Below are positions 34,783 to 42,490 of a DNA stretch of 64,000 bases, in pieces. The notes under the pieces were generated by a model. The model made no database searches. It was not told the origin of the DNA and saw nothing but the letters and a program-made list of their open reading frames with translations. Position 1 is the stretch's first letter; every line of letters starts with the position of its first letter. The position numbers and the translations under genes are program-made. The DNA comes from Thioalkalicoccus limnaeus (GTDB taxonomy: Bacteria > Pseudomonadota > Gammaproteobacteria > Chromatiales > Chromatiaceae): NCBI RefSeq assembly GCF_041197575.1, contig NZ_JBDKXB010000011.1, positions 1 to 64,000 of the forward strand. Direction: 5' to 3'.

Positions 34783-35940
34783 TCAGTGGGCGCGAGCTGC
34801 AAGCCACTGCTCCGGATTCACCGGCCGGCCTTGATGGCGTAACGCGAAATACAGGCCAACGGCATCGCGACCGCCGGTGGTCCCGCTCAGCGCGATGGTC
34901 TCCCCGGCCACGACCCATTCGCCGGCCTCCTTCAATAGGGCTTGATTATGCCCGTAGAGCGTCAGGAAGCCATCATCATGATCGATGATCAGCAGGAGGC
35001 CGAGCCCGCGCAGCCAGTCGGCATAGACGACTCGCCCCGGATGCACCGCGCGGACCGGCACACCCTCCGGGACGGCCAAGACGATGCCGTCCCAGGTCAT
35101 TGGCCCCCCGTCTTTCGGGGCACCGAAGCGGGTAACCAGCCGGCCGGGTACCGGCCACCCGAGCTGACCTCGCCGCTGCGCGATCGGCACCAATTGGACG
35201 TCGGCCTCGGCGTCGATCTGCTCGCGCTGCTCGAGACTCGTGATCAGCCTCCGGAGCGTTTCGGCATCGGCCTCGAGTTGCGCGACACGCTCCCCACGTC
35301 CCGCGATCGTCTGCTCGAGCTCGGCGAGCAGCGCACGGCGGCGAGTTTGCGCCTCTTCGAGTTTTTGCTGTGATCGCCCCTGGTGTTCGGCGAGCCGCCG
35401 CAGGCGATCGACCTCCTCGTCGGCGGCCGCCGCCAGCTCGACGAGACGCGTGGCGCGCGCTTGGGTGCCGAGGATCCGCTCCCGTCGTTGCCGGTTGATG
35501 TAATCGTAATAGCTCAAGAGGCGGGTCAGCCGATGACCGTCCTCCTGGTTCAGTATCAACTTCAGACGGTCCGCGGGCCCCGCCGCGTAAACGGCGCGCA
35601 GTAAATCGGCCAGCGCCCGCTGCTCGCGCGCGAGCGCCTGTTGCTCGTCAGCGAGTGCGCGGCGCAAGCGTTCGATCACGGATTCCTGATCCGCGATCTC
35701 GATCGCGAGTTGGTGCCCGGCACGGGCCAGCGACGCCACGTCGCGCTCGGCTTGCTGCAACTCGCGCGCCAGCTCGGCGCGGGCCGCCCGCTGCGTCGCC
35801 AAGTCGCGGCGCACCGTCTCGACTTCGCGCTCGATCGTTTCGAGATCGCGGCGTTGACGTTCGAGAACGCTGTCGTCGGCCAGCACGGATGACGCCAGCA
35901 GGCTTATCGATAAAACGAGCGGTATCCTCAGACAACTCAT
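34783..35940 (-). CDS. envC: murein hydrolase activator EnvC
   Basis: Periplasmic activator of cell-division amidases, 385 residues. A signal peptide (LVLSISLLASSVLA) is followed by a long coiled coil (about residues 25-260, DLETIEREVETVRRDLATQR onward) and a LytM domain from about 275. That domain is degenerate: metal ligands of active M23 peptidases are missing (for instance in TLYGHNQALLKEAGEWV one histidine is kept but the first HxxxD is not), as in EnvC of E. coli. The start at 35940 gives a proper signal peptide. The ArsR gene diverges 63 bases away. Confidence 0.92.
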   Translation of the reverse strand: MSCLRIPLVLSISLLASSVLADDSVLERQRRDLETIEREVETVRRDLATQRAARAELARELQQAERDVASLARAGHQLAIEIADQESVIERLRRALADEQQALAREQRALADLLRAVYAAGPADRLKLILNQEDGHRLTRLLSYYDYINRQRRERILGTQARATRLVELAAAADEEVDRLRRLAEHQGRSQQKLEEAQTRRRALLAELEQTIAGRGERVAQLEADAETLRRLITSLEQREQIDAEADVQLVPIAQRRGQLGWPVPGRLVTRFGAPKDGGPMTWDGIVLAVPEGVPVRAVHPGRVVYADWLRGLGLLLIIDHDDGFLTLYGHNQALLKEAGEWVVAGETIALSGTTGGRDAVGLYFALRHQGRPVNPEQWLAARAH

Positions 35941-36003
35941 CGTGATCAATGGGGTCGGTTGGGGAGTGGAGCTTCGCACCGGGGCCGAAAAGGACTAACA
36001 TCC

Positions 36004-36402
36004 GTGCTTATGGAACCGCTGACGAGTACCCCCATGGTCGGCCCGATCGAACACACCGAACACCCTGTCCTGAATGACCCTGCCGATCGATCGGGTGCCG
36101 CCGATCTGTTCGCGAATGATGCCGACATCGAGCGCGCGTCGCGGTCGCTGAAGGCCATGTCTCACCCGTTGCGACTCAAAATCCTGTGCACGCTCGGCGA
36201 TCAGGAGGTGAGCGTGCAGGACATCGTCGATCAGGTCGGAACCTCGCAGAGCAACATCTCGCAGCATTTGGCCATCCTTCGCGACAAGGGAATCCTCGCC
36301 GCCCGCAAGGATGCCAACCGCGTCTACTACCGGGTCAGCGACGCTCGTACCTTGCGCCTGATCGGCATGATGCGTGAAGTCTTTTGCCCGCATGTCCGAT
36401 GA
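36004..36402 (+). CDS. ArsR-family regulator, persulfide-sensor (SqrR/BigR/YgaV) type
   Basis: Winged-helix repressor of 132 residues from a GTG with AAGGA nine bases upstream (an ATG two codons later is possible). The fold is clear: SLKAMSHPLRLKILCTLG, then the recognition helix QSNISQHLAILRDKGIL and the wing RKDANRVYYRV. Two cysteines, 62 and 128, lie 66 residues apart in helices that match those of the redox pair of SqrR and BigR, which sense sulfide-derived persulfides. The rhodanese gene that follows by 108 bases makes a sulfur signal likely. Confidence 0.85.
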   Translation: MLMEPLTSTPMVGPIEHTEHPVLNDPADRSGAADLFANDADIERASRSLKAMSHPLRLKILCTLGDQEVSVQDIVDQVGTSQSNISQHLAILRDKGILAARKDANRVYYRVSDARTLRLIGMMREVFCPHVR

Positions 36403-36510
36403 AAGTCGGCTGAGGTGACGCCGCCGTGCCTGAGTCCTATAATAGGCGGCTGCCCAGCACCCGGCGAACCTGATCGCCGACGGGGCCACCTCAAGACCAC
36501 AGGCTTCACG

Positions 36511-36927
36511 ATGATCATCGAGTTTATCGTCAACAACTGGCTTCTGTTTCTTGCGCTCGCGGTGATCCTTGGGCTCCTGACGCACAATCTGATCGTCGGC
36601 AACAAGGGTGTCGTCGATCCGCTCGACGCGACCGACCTGATCAACCATAAAGACGCCGTCGTCGTCGATGTCCGTCCGGCCGCTGATTTCGCGAAGGGCC
36701 ACATCATCCACGCGATCAACATCCCGATCAACGGCTTTCAGAATCAGATGGGCACACTCCATAAGTACCGGGAGCGGCCGATCGTCGTCAATTGTCGATC
36801 CGGGTCCCAGTCGACGCTGGCCTGCCGGCATCTGCGCAAGGACGGTTTCACGCAGGTCCACAATCTTCGCGGCGGTCTGATGGCGTGGCAGAATGCCGGT
36901 TTGCCTTTGTCACGCAAGAAGCGTTGA
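36511..36927 (+). CDS. membrane-anchored rhodanese (YibN-like)
   Basis: A 138-residue single-domain rhodanese with an N-terminal membrane helix (WLLFLALAVILGLLTHNLIV). The active-site loop is VNCRSGSQS with the persulfide-carrying cysteine; VVVDVRPAADFAKGHIIHAINIP and LRGGLMAWQNAGLPL are family marks. It corresponds to E. coli yibN, which also lies before secB, though the intervening grxC is absent here. It may supply or remove sulfane sulfur at the membrane; the upstream regulator could respond to it. Confidence 0.9.
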   Translation: MIIEFIVNNWLLFLALAVILGLLTHNLIVGNKGVVDPLDATDLINHKDAVVVDVRPAADFAKGHIIHAINIPINGFQNQMGTLHKYRERPIVVNCRSGSQSTLACRHLRKDGFTQVHNLRGGLMAWQNAGLPLSRKKR

Positions 36928-36964
36928 CGACCAGCCCCCACCCTCAACGATGGACGACGACACC

Positions 36965-37447
36965 ATGGCCGAGCAAGCGCCCCAGGAAAATGCCCGACAA
37001 TTCATCGTGCAACGGATCTACACGAAGGACATCTCGTTCGAGACTCCGAATTCGCCCGCTGTCTTCCGCCAAGAATGGAAGCCCACGCACGATTTGAATC
37101 TCAACACCCGGGTCAACAAACTCGCCGACGACACCTTCGAGGTCGTTTTGGCGGTCACGGTCACGACCAAGATCGGGGATATGACCGCCTTTTTGGTCGA
37201 GGCGCAGCAGGCCGGCATCTTTTCGGTCGCCGGGTTCGCCGAGAACGAGCTTGGACCGTTGCTCGGTGCCTACTGTCCGAATATCCTGTTCCCTTATGCC
37301 CGCGAGGTCGTGTCCGATCTGGTCACCAAAGGCAGTTTTCCGCAATTGGTGCTGCAACCGGTCAACTTCGACGCCTTGTTCGCGCAGCATCAGCAACAGG
37401 CCGCGGTCCAGCGTGAGGGTGGCGACGGCGCCACCCGCGAACACTAG
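36965..37447 (+). CDS. secB: protein-export chaperone SecB
   Basis: Tetrameric cytosolic chaperone that keeps exported proteins unfolded and passes them to SecA. The 160-residue protein has FIVQRIYTKDISFETPNSP, LAVTVTTKIGD, AGIFSVAGF and LGAYCPNILFPYAREVVSDLV, and ends with VNFDALFAQHQQQ. The start at 36965 matches the usual N-terminus; an ATG at 36950 would add five residues. Followed by gpsA after 11 bases. Confidence 0.97.
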   Translation: MAEQAPQENARQFIVQRIYTKDISFETPNSPAVFRQEWKPTHDLNLNTRVNKLADDTFEVVLAVTVTTKIGDMTAFLVEAQQAGIFSVAGFAENELGPLLGAYCPNILFPYAREVVSDLVTKGSFPQLVLQPVNFDALFAQHQQQAAVQREGGDGATREH

Positions 37448-37458
37448 GGACAGCCGCT

Positions 37459-38466
37459 ATGGCGAGCGCACCCCGGACGATCGCGGTGCTCGGCCCTGGA
37501 TCCTGGGGTACCGCGCTCGCGATTCAGCTCTGTCGGAACGATCAACACGTCCGTCTGTGGGGAAACGATCCCGATCAGATCGAAGCCCTGTGCCGCGACC
37601 GCGAAAACAAACGGTTCCTGCCGGGCGTACCGCTGCCCGAGCCTCTTCTGCCGGTCGTCGACCTCGACGAGGCCCTCGCCGGCATCGTCGCTGTGCTGGT
37701 CGTCGTACCCAGCCATGCCTTTGCCGAGGTCGCGGCCGAACTGGCGACGCGATTGCCGGATGATCTAGGGATCGCCTGGGCCACGAAGGGCTTCGCGCCC
37801 GATGGCGACCGCCTCTTGCATCAGGTTGCAGCCGAACGACTCGGCGAGCGTCCGATGGCCGTCGTCTCCGGCCCAAGCTTCGCCGCCGAAGTCGCCCGCG
37901 GCCTACCCACCGCGGTGACGGTCGCTGCCAACACCCCGGCCTTCGCGCAGCACATTGCTGCGCTGCTGCATAGCGAACGGTTCCGCGCTTACACCCATGA
38001 TGACCTGGTTGGGGTCGAGGTCGGCGGTGCAGCCAAGAACGTGCTTGCGATCGCCACGGGGATCGCCGATGGGCTCGGTTTCGGCGCCAATACGCGTGCT
38101 GCCTTGATCACCCGCGGGCTTGCTGAATTGATCCGACTCGGTGTCGCCCTCGGCGGCCGCCGCGAGACCTTCATGGGCCTCGCGGGGCTTGGCGACCTGG
38201 TGCTGACTTGCACCGATGACCAGTCGCGCAACCGGCGAATGGGTTTGGCCTTGGCCAAGGGGCGCGGCATCGACGAGGTCAAGCGCGAGATCGGTCAAGA
38301 GGTCGAAGGGATCCTGACCGCACGCTCCGTTCACGCGGCCGCGCAGCGGCTCGGTATCGAGATGCCGATCAGTGAACAGGTCTACCGCGTCCTGTATCAG
38401 GGCGTGACCCCGCAACAGGCAACGGATGCGCTGTTGGAGCGTGATTTGCGCGCCGAGCTGGATTGA
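37459..38466 (+). CDS. gpsA: NAD(P)-dependent glycerol-3-phosphate dehydrogenase
   Basis: Makes sn-glycerol 3-phosphate for phospholipids from dihydroxyacetone phosphate. The 335-residue protein has the Rossmann loop LGPGSWGTALAIQL, VVSGPSFAAEVARG, the catalytic lysine in GGAAKNVLAIATGIADGLGFGANTRAALITRG, and AGLGDLVLTCT. The order secB-gpsA-trmL is as in many gammaproteobacteria. It converges on trmL with only 15 bases between stops. Confidence 0.97.
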   Translation: MASAPRTIAVLGPGSWGTALAIQLCRNDQHVRLWGNDPDQIEALCRDRENKRFLPGVPLPEPLLPVVDLDEALAGIVAVLVVVPSHAFAEVAAELATRLPDDLGIAWATKGFAPDGDRLLHQVAAERLGERPMAVVSGPSFAAEVARGLPTAVTVAANTPAFAQHIAALLHSERFRAYTHDDLVGVEVGGAAKNVLAIATGIADGLGFGANTRAALITRGLAELIRLGVALGGRRETFMGLAGLGDLVLTCTDDQSRNRRMGLALAKGRGIDEVKREIGQEVEGILTARSVHAAAQRLGIEMPISEQVYRVLYQGVTPQQATDALLERDLRAELD

Positions 38467-38481
38467 CCGGCGCTGAATAGC

Positions 38482-38958
38482 CTAGGCGGGAATCGGCGCG
38501 GCCCCGGCAAACCCGTTTTGTCGCCAGGCTTCGAACAACACGATGGCCACCGCGTTCGACAAGTTCAGGCTGCGGTTGCCTGGACGCATCGGGATCCGCA
38601 ACCGTTGCCCGTGTGGCACCGTACCGAGCAGCTCGGCCGGCAAGCCGCGCGATTCCGAGCCGAACAACAGGACATCACCGGGCAAGAAGCGAATTTCCGT
38701 GTACGGGGTCTCGCCGCGAGTGCTGCAGGCCAGGCAGCGCGCTGCCGACCGATCGCGCCAGAAGGCTTCGAGGTTCGCGTGAACCCGCATCGTCGCGAAC
38801 TCGTGGTAATCGAGACCGGCGCGGCGCAGCCGCCGATCGTCGACCGCAAAACCCAAGGGTTCGATCAGATGCAACGAGGCCCCGACATTCGCGCAGAGAC
38901 GAATCAGATTGCCGGTATTCGGCGGAATCTCGGGTTCATGCAGTACGACATCGAACAA
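38482..38958 (-). CDS. trmL: tRNA (cytidine/uridine-34-2'-O)-methyltransferase TrmL
   Basis: SPOUT-class methyltransferase, 158 residues, that methylates the wobble ribose of leucine tRNAs. The knot region is complete: PNTGNLIRLCANVGASLHLIEPLGF, LLFGSESRGLP and IPMRPGNRSLNLSNAVAIVLFEAWRQ. Starts 105 bases from the divergent dihydroorotate dehydrogenase gene. Confidence 0.96.
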   Translation of the reverse strand: MFDVVLHEPEIPPNTGNLIRLCANVGASLHLIEPLGFAVDDRRLRRAGLDYHEFATMRVHANLEAFWRDRSAARCLACSTRGETPYTEIRFLPGDVLLFGSESRGLPAELLGTVPHGQRLRIPMRPGNRSLNLSNAVAIVLFEAWRQNGFAGAAPIPA

Positions 38959-39062
38959 GGCTTTGTCCTCCCGTGTTCAACCGGCCTCCTCGAGCCGTCA
39001 TGCCGGGAGAGGCACCCCGGCCAAGGCGGTCCTTCGTTTCGCGTCTCCCTGGATCGAGGTCT

Positions 39063-40013
39063 ATGTCTGCATCACTGATTGATCCGCGTCTCGCCATCGA
39101 TTTCTGTGGGCTGAGGTTCAGCTCGCCGCTGGTCCTGCTCTCAGGATGCGTCGGCTTCGGCGAAGAATACACCCGGGTTCGCGGCTTTTCGAATCGCGAT
39201 GTCGGGGCCGTCTGTCTCAAAGGGACGACGCTCGAAGCACGGCTTGGCAACGAGCCGCATCGGGTCTGCGAGACACCGAGTGGCATGCTCAACGCGATCG
39301 GGCTGCAGAACCCTGGCGTGGATCAGGTAATCCGAAAGATCCTACCGACTCTCGACTTCTCCGAGACGCGATTCATCGCCAATGTCTCCGGCTCGACGGT
39401 CGAGGAATACCACGAGGTCACGCGACGCTTCGATGACTCGCCGATCGACGCGATCGAGGTCAACATCTCTTGCCCGAATGTCAAGGAAGGCGGCGTGACA
39501 TTCGGCAACGACCCGCGGATGTCGGCGGACGTCGTCCGCGCCTGTCGGCGGGCGACGAGCAAACCGCTGATCGTGAAGTTGTCCCCGAACCAAACCGACA
39601 TCGCGTTGAATGCCCGCGGATGCCTCGAAGCCGGTGCCGATGCCTTCTCGGTCATCAATACACTGATGGGTATGGCCATCGACAGCGAGCGCCGCCGCGC
39701 GGTGCTTGGCAACCGGCAGGGTGGCTTGTCCGGTCCGGCGATCAAACCGATCGCGCTGCTCAAGGTCCATCAGGTCTATCAGGTATGCCGAGCCCATCGG
39801 GTCCCGATCATCGGTCAAGGCGGGATCCAGGACGGCCGCGACGCGATCGAGTTTCTGATCGCCGGAGCCACGGCCGTCGGTCTCGGCACCGCGCTCTTTT
39901 ACGACCCCTTGATCTGCTCGCGCGTCAACGCCACCTTGGGCGATTACCTGACGCGGCATGGGCTCACCCACGTCGGCGAGCTCACGGGGTCGCTCGCGAC
40001 GGACGATGCTTGA
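39063..40013 (+). CDS. pyrD: dihydroorotate dehydrogenase, class 1B-like
   Basis: FMN-dependent oxidoreductase of pyrimidine synthesis, 316 residues from MSASLIDPRLAIDF. FSSPLVLLSGCVGFGEEY, the substrate loop SGMLNAIGLQNPGV, EVNISCPNVKEGGVTFG with the catalytic cysteine of class 1 enzymes, and IGQGGIQDGRDAIEFLIAGATAVGLGTAL are visible. Class 1B enzymes normally work with a PyrK iron-sulfur subunit, which is not encoded in the window. A longer frame upstream overlaps trmL and is not the gene. A sigma-70-like promoter for the next gene overlaps its stop codon. Confidence 0.88.
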   Translation: MSASLIDPRLAIDFCGLRFSSPLVLLSGCVGFGEEYTRVRGFSNRDVGAVCLKGTTLEARLGNEPHRVCETPSGMLNAIGLQNPGVDQVIRKILPTLDFSETRFIANVSGSTVEEYHEVTRRFDDSPIDAIEVNISCPNVKEGGVTFGNDPRMSADVVRACRRATSKPLIVKLSPNQTDIALNARGCLEAGADAFSVINTLMGMAIDSERRRAVLGNRQGGLSGPAIKPIALLKVHQVYQVCRAHRVPIIGQGGIQDGRDAIEFLIAGATAVGLGTALFYDPLICSRVNATLGDYLTRHGLTHVGELTGSLATDDA

Positions 40014-40039
40014 CCGGCTACAGTCAAGCCATCTATATT
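40010..40039 (+). promoter_or_regulatory. sigma-70-like promoter for the small-protein gene
   Basis: TTGACC (40010-40015), an 18-base spacer and TATATT (40034-40039). The -35 element overlaps the last codons of the dihydroorotate dehydrogenase gene. The expected transcription start is about 40046, which leaves a 60-base leader before the ATG at 40107. This is one of the best promoter matches in the window. Confidence 0.5.
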
Positions 40040-40106
40040 AGCGATCATGGATAAACTAAATAACGCCAATGATCAGGCGCATGCGAATGGTGATTGGAGA
40101 GCATTT

Positions 40107-40331
40107 ATGAGTGATATCGAGGCGTTGAAACAAGAGAAGCAGGCACTGATCGACAAGATGCTCGTCATGCAGAAGCAGTTCATCGAGTACGAGCATCAGC
40201 ATGGCGTGTCCGGCAAGGACTACTGGGCATCGGGGGATGGCTTCCTTTCCAGTTATCGCCAGGAGTACATGGACATGGCCAATCGGGTCGTCGATCTGGC
40301 CCATCAGATCGTCGGTTCATCGCGCCTGTGA
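40107..40331 (+). CDS. small coiled-coil protein of unknown function
   Basis: A 74-residue acidic protein starting MSDIEALKQEKQALIDK, with heptad-like spacing in the first 35 residues, an aromatic middle (EYEHQHGVSGKDYWAS) and a second helix rich in Met and Tyr. GGAGA lies seven bases before the ATG at 40107. An in-frame ATG at 40047 would give 94 residues but coincides with the predicted transcription start. I do not recognise a family. It has its own promoter and base composition is lower in GC at the 5-prime end than in neighbouring genes. Confidence 0.7.
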   Translation: MSDIEALKQEKQALIDKMLVMQKQFIEYEHQHGVSGKDYWASGDGFLSSYRQEYMDMANRVVDLAHQIVGSSRL

Positions 40332-40350
40332 CCTGGTCGGGCTATCGCAT

Positions 40351-40380
40351 GGGATACGTCACTGGAATCCTGCGTATCCC
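40351..40380. terminator. hairpin between convergent genes, possible bidirectional terminator
   Basis: GGGATACG (40351-40358) pairs perfectly with CGTATCCC (40373-40380) around a 14-base loop. It lies in the 149-base gap between two convergent small genes, 19 bases past the stop of the plus-strand one. No T-run follows on either strand, so intrinsic termination is uncertain. Confidence 0.4.
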
Positions 40381-40480
40381 CTGCGCGGTCTGACGAGGGT
40401 CGAGAAACAACCGGCGTACCTCGAGGCCGGGTTGGCGCTGCCCAGCCCCCTTTCCAAGGGTCGAGTTCGGCCGCTCCTTT

Positions 40481-40891
40481 TCAAATCCCTTCTGATCGAG
40501 GTCGGATGTGCTCGATGTATTTCGGCACATCGAGCATCTCGAGGATCACCCTCTCGCCACGAGCGATCAGCGGTCCCTCGCTGTCGCGAAAAACGAATTG
40601 GCAGCCGATACGGCCGCGACTCTGAAAGGGGATCGGGATCATATCGCGATAGGTATAGACGTTCTCGTCGATCTCGCCTCCGTCGCAGGTCAACGGACCT
40701 TGACCGATGGGTCCTTCCGCTTCGGCTTCCTCGAGAATCAGGGTGCCGGCCTGCCACCAGCGCGTCGCCTCGACCGATCCCGTCATCGTCTTGATGATGT
40801 ACGCCCGGGCGAATCGGATGCGCAGGACCCCCTCGGCCAAGTCGATCCTGTCGACCACGGACCCTGGCAATTCGATATGGCTCGTATCCAC
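40481..40891 (-). CDS. conserved-looking protein of unknown function
   Basis: A 136-residue protein predicted to be mostly beta strand, from VDTSHIELPGSVVDRIDLA to VPKYIEHIRPRSEGI. I chose the GTG at 40891 because CAGGAG lies six bases before it; the frame stays open to an ATG at 40993 but without a ribosome binding site. Regular alternation in DLAEGVLRIRFARAYIIKTM and TRWWQAGTLILEEAEAE suggests a small beta barrel. No signal peptide, no membrane segment and no family that I recognise. It lies between a small-protein gene and ntrC. Confidence 0.7.
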   Translation of the reverse strand: MDTSHIELPGSVVDRIDLAEGVLRIRFARAYIIKTMTGSVEATRWWQAGTLILEEAEAEGPIGQGPLTCDGGEIDENVYTYRDMIPIPFQSRGRIGCQFVFRDSEGPLIARGERVILEMLDVPKYIEHIRPRSEGI

Positions 40892-41020
40892 GTCTTTCTC
40901 CTGAGCAAAGGGCAAACGCGTACGCGCCGAATCGATGGGCAACGCGCACTCGATCTCGATCGTTGAACCAGACAGATGGGGAGACGCTGTCACTCGCAGT
41001 CTTCGAAGAATCGCCGTGAC

Positions 41021-41037
41021 GACCCTCTTCGAGGGTC
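41021..41037 (-). terminator. hairpin just after ntrC
   Basis: A perfect 7-bp stem GACCCTC-TTC-GAGGGTC begins five bases past the ntrC stop on the minus strand. It lacks a T-run, so it may protect the mRNA end or act with Rho rather than as a classical terminator. Confidence 0.4.
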
Positions 41038-41041
41038 TCGT

Positions 41042-42490
41042 TCAGTCACGTTCCGATGACTGCTCATCGAATTCGTCGACGTCGGAAGCGCATTCGATGT
41101 CAAGCCGTAAATCCTTGATCTTTCTCGTCAAGGTGTTCCGCCCCCACCCCAGAAGGCGCGCCGCCTCGAGGCGGCGCCCGCCGGTGTGGTCGAGGGCACA
41201 TTGAATCAGGATCCGTTCGAAGGTCGGCAGCACCTCGTCGAGCAGCGCTGAGCGACCGCGCTGTAGTTGAACACAGGTCCAGCGGCGCAACGCCATCTCC
41301 CAATCCTCGTCGTCCTGATCGTCGCCGGCCAGCTCGTTCAGTTCCGGCGGCAAGTCCTCGGCGTGAATTTCCTTCGTCGATGCCATCACCGTGACCCAGC
41401 GAGCGGTGTTTTCGAGCTGCCGCACGTTGCCCGGCCACGGCAAGCGCTTGAGTTTATCACTCGCGCTCGGCATCAGGATCTTGCTTTCGCAGCCCAACTC
41501 CTTCGCCACCTGGATCAAAAAATGGCGCATCAACAATGGGATATCCTCACACCGTTCGCGCAGGGCCGGGAGATGAATACGGATGACGTTGAGCCGGTGG
41601 AAGAGGTCTTCGCGAAAACGGCCCTGCCGAACCAGGTCCTCCAAATGCTGGTGGGTCGCGGCGATGATCCGAACATTGACCTTGATCGGTGCGACGCCCC
41701 CGACCCGGTAGAATTCGCCATCGGCCAGCACCCGCAGCAACCGCGTCTGCAATTCGGCGGGCATATCACCGATCTCATCGAGAAAGAGGGTGCCACCGTC
41801 GGCCTGCTCGAAGCGACCCTCGCGTCGCGTCTGGGCGCCAGTGAACGCACCCCGTTCATGACCGAATAACTCCGATTCGAGCAGATCCCGGGGTATCGCC
41901 GCCATGTTCAGTGCGATGAAGGGTTGATCCGACCTTGGGCTATGACGGTGCAGGGCATGCGCGACCAACTCTTTTCCGGTTCCGGATTCGCCATTGATCA
42001 GGACCGTGATGGTCGAACGCGCGAGCCGGCCGATCGCGCGGAACACCTCCTGCATCGCCGGTGCCTCGCCGATGATGTCGGGGCCCGGCACTGGCAGCTC
42101 TTCGATCGGCGTGGCACCGGCGTTGCGACGACAGGCGCGCTGAACCTGCGCGACCGCCTCATCGAGATCGAAAGGCTTGGGCAGGTATTCGAAGGCGCCG
42201 CTGTGGAAGGCCGATACCGCGCTCTCGAGATCCGAATGCGCGGTCATGATGATCACTGGCAGATGGGGGTAACGTGCGGTGATCTGCCGCAAGAGGTCCA
42301 GGCCATCGATGCCCGGCATCCGAATGTCGGACAGGATCACGTTTGGCTGTTCGCGTTGCAAGGCTTCCATGATGCCGACACCATTGGAGAAGCTCGTGAC
42401 GTCCATCTCGGCCTTCCGCAGCGCGCGCTCCAGGACCCAGCGAATCGATCGATCGTCATCGATAACCCATACCTTGGGTTCTTTGCTCAT
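41042..42490 (-). CDS. ntrC: nitrogen regulation response regulator NtrC
   Basis: Sigma-54-dependent activator of 482 residues. The receiver domain (VWVIDDDRSIRWVLE, phospho-acceptor in ILSDIRMPGIDGL, switch lysine in YLPKPFD) is followed by an AAA+ domain with Walker A GESGTGKELVAHALH, the GAFTGA loop ERGAFTGAQT and Walker B GGTLFLDEIGDMP. The C-terminal Fis-like helix-turn-helix is GGRRLEAARLLGWGRNTLTRKIKDL. The start at 42490 overlaps the ntrB stop as TGATG. It should activate glnA upstream through the sigma-54 promoter at 45944-45959. Confidence 0.97.
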   Translation of the reverse strand: MSKEPKVWVIDDDRSIRWVLERALRKAEMDVTSFSNGVGIMEALQREQPNVILSDIRMPGIDGLDLLRQITARYPHLPVIIMTAHSDLESAVSAFHSGAFEYLPKPFDLDEAVAQVQRACRRNAGATPIEELPVPGPDIIGEAPAMQEVFRAIGRLARSTITVLINGESGTGKELVAHALHRHSPRSDQPFIALNMAAIPRDLLESELFGHERGAFTGAQTRREGRFEQADGGTLFLDEIGDMPAELQTRLLRVLADGEFYRVGGVAPIKVNVRIIAATHQHLEDLVRQGRFREDLFHRLNVIRIHLPALRERCEDIPLLMRHFLIQVAKELGCESKILMPSASDKLKRLPWPGNVRQLENTARWVTVMASTKEIHAEDLPPELNELAGDDQDDEDWEMALRRWTCVQLQRGRSALLDEVLPTFERILIQCALDHTGGRRLEAARLLGWGRNTLTRKIKDLRLDIECASDVDEFDEQSSERD

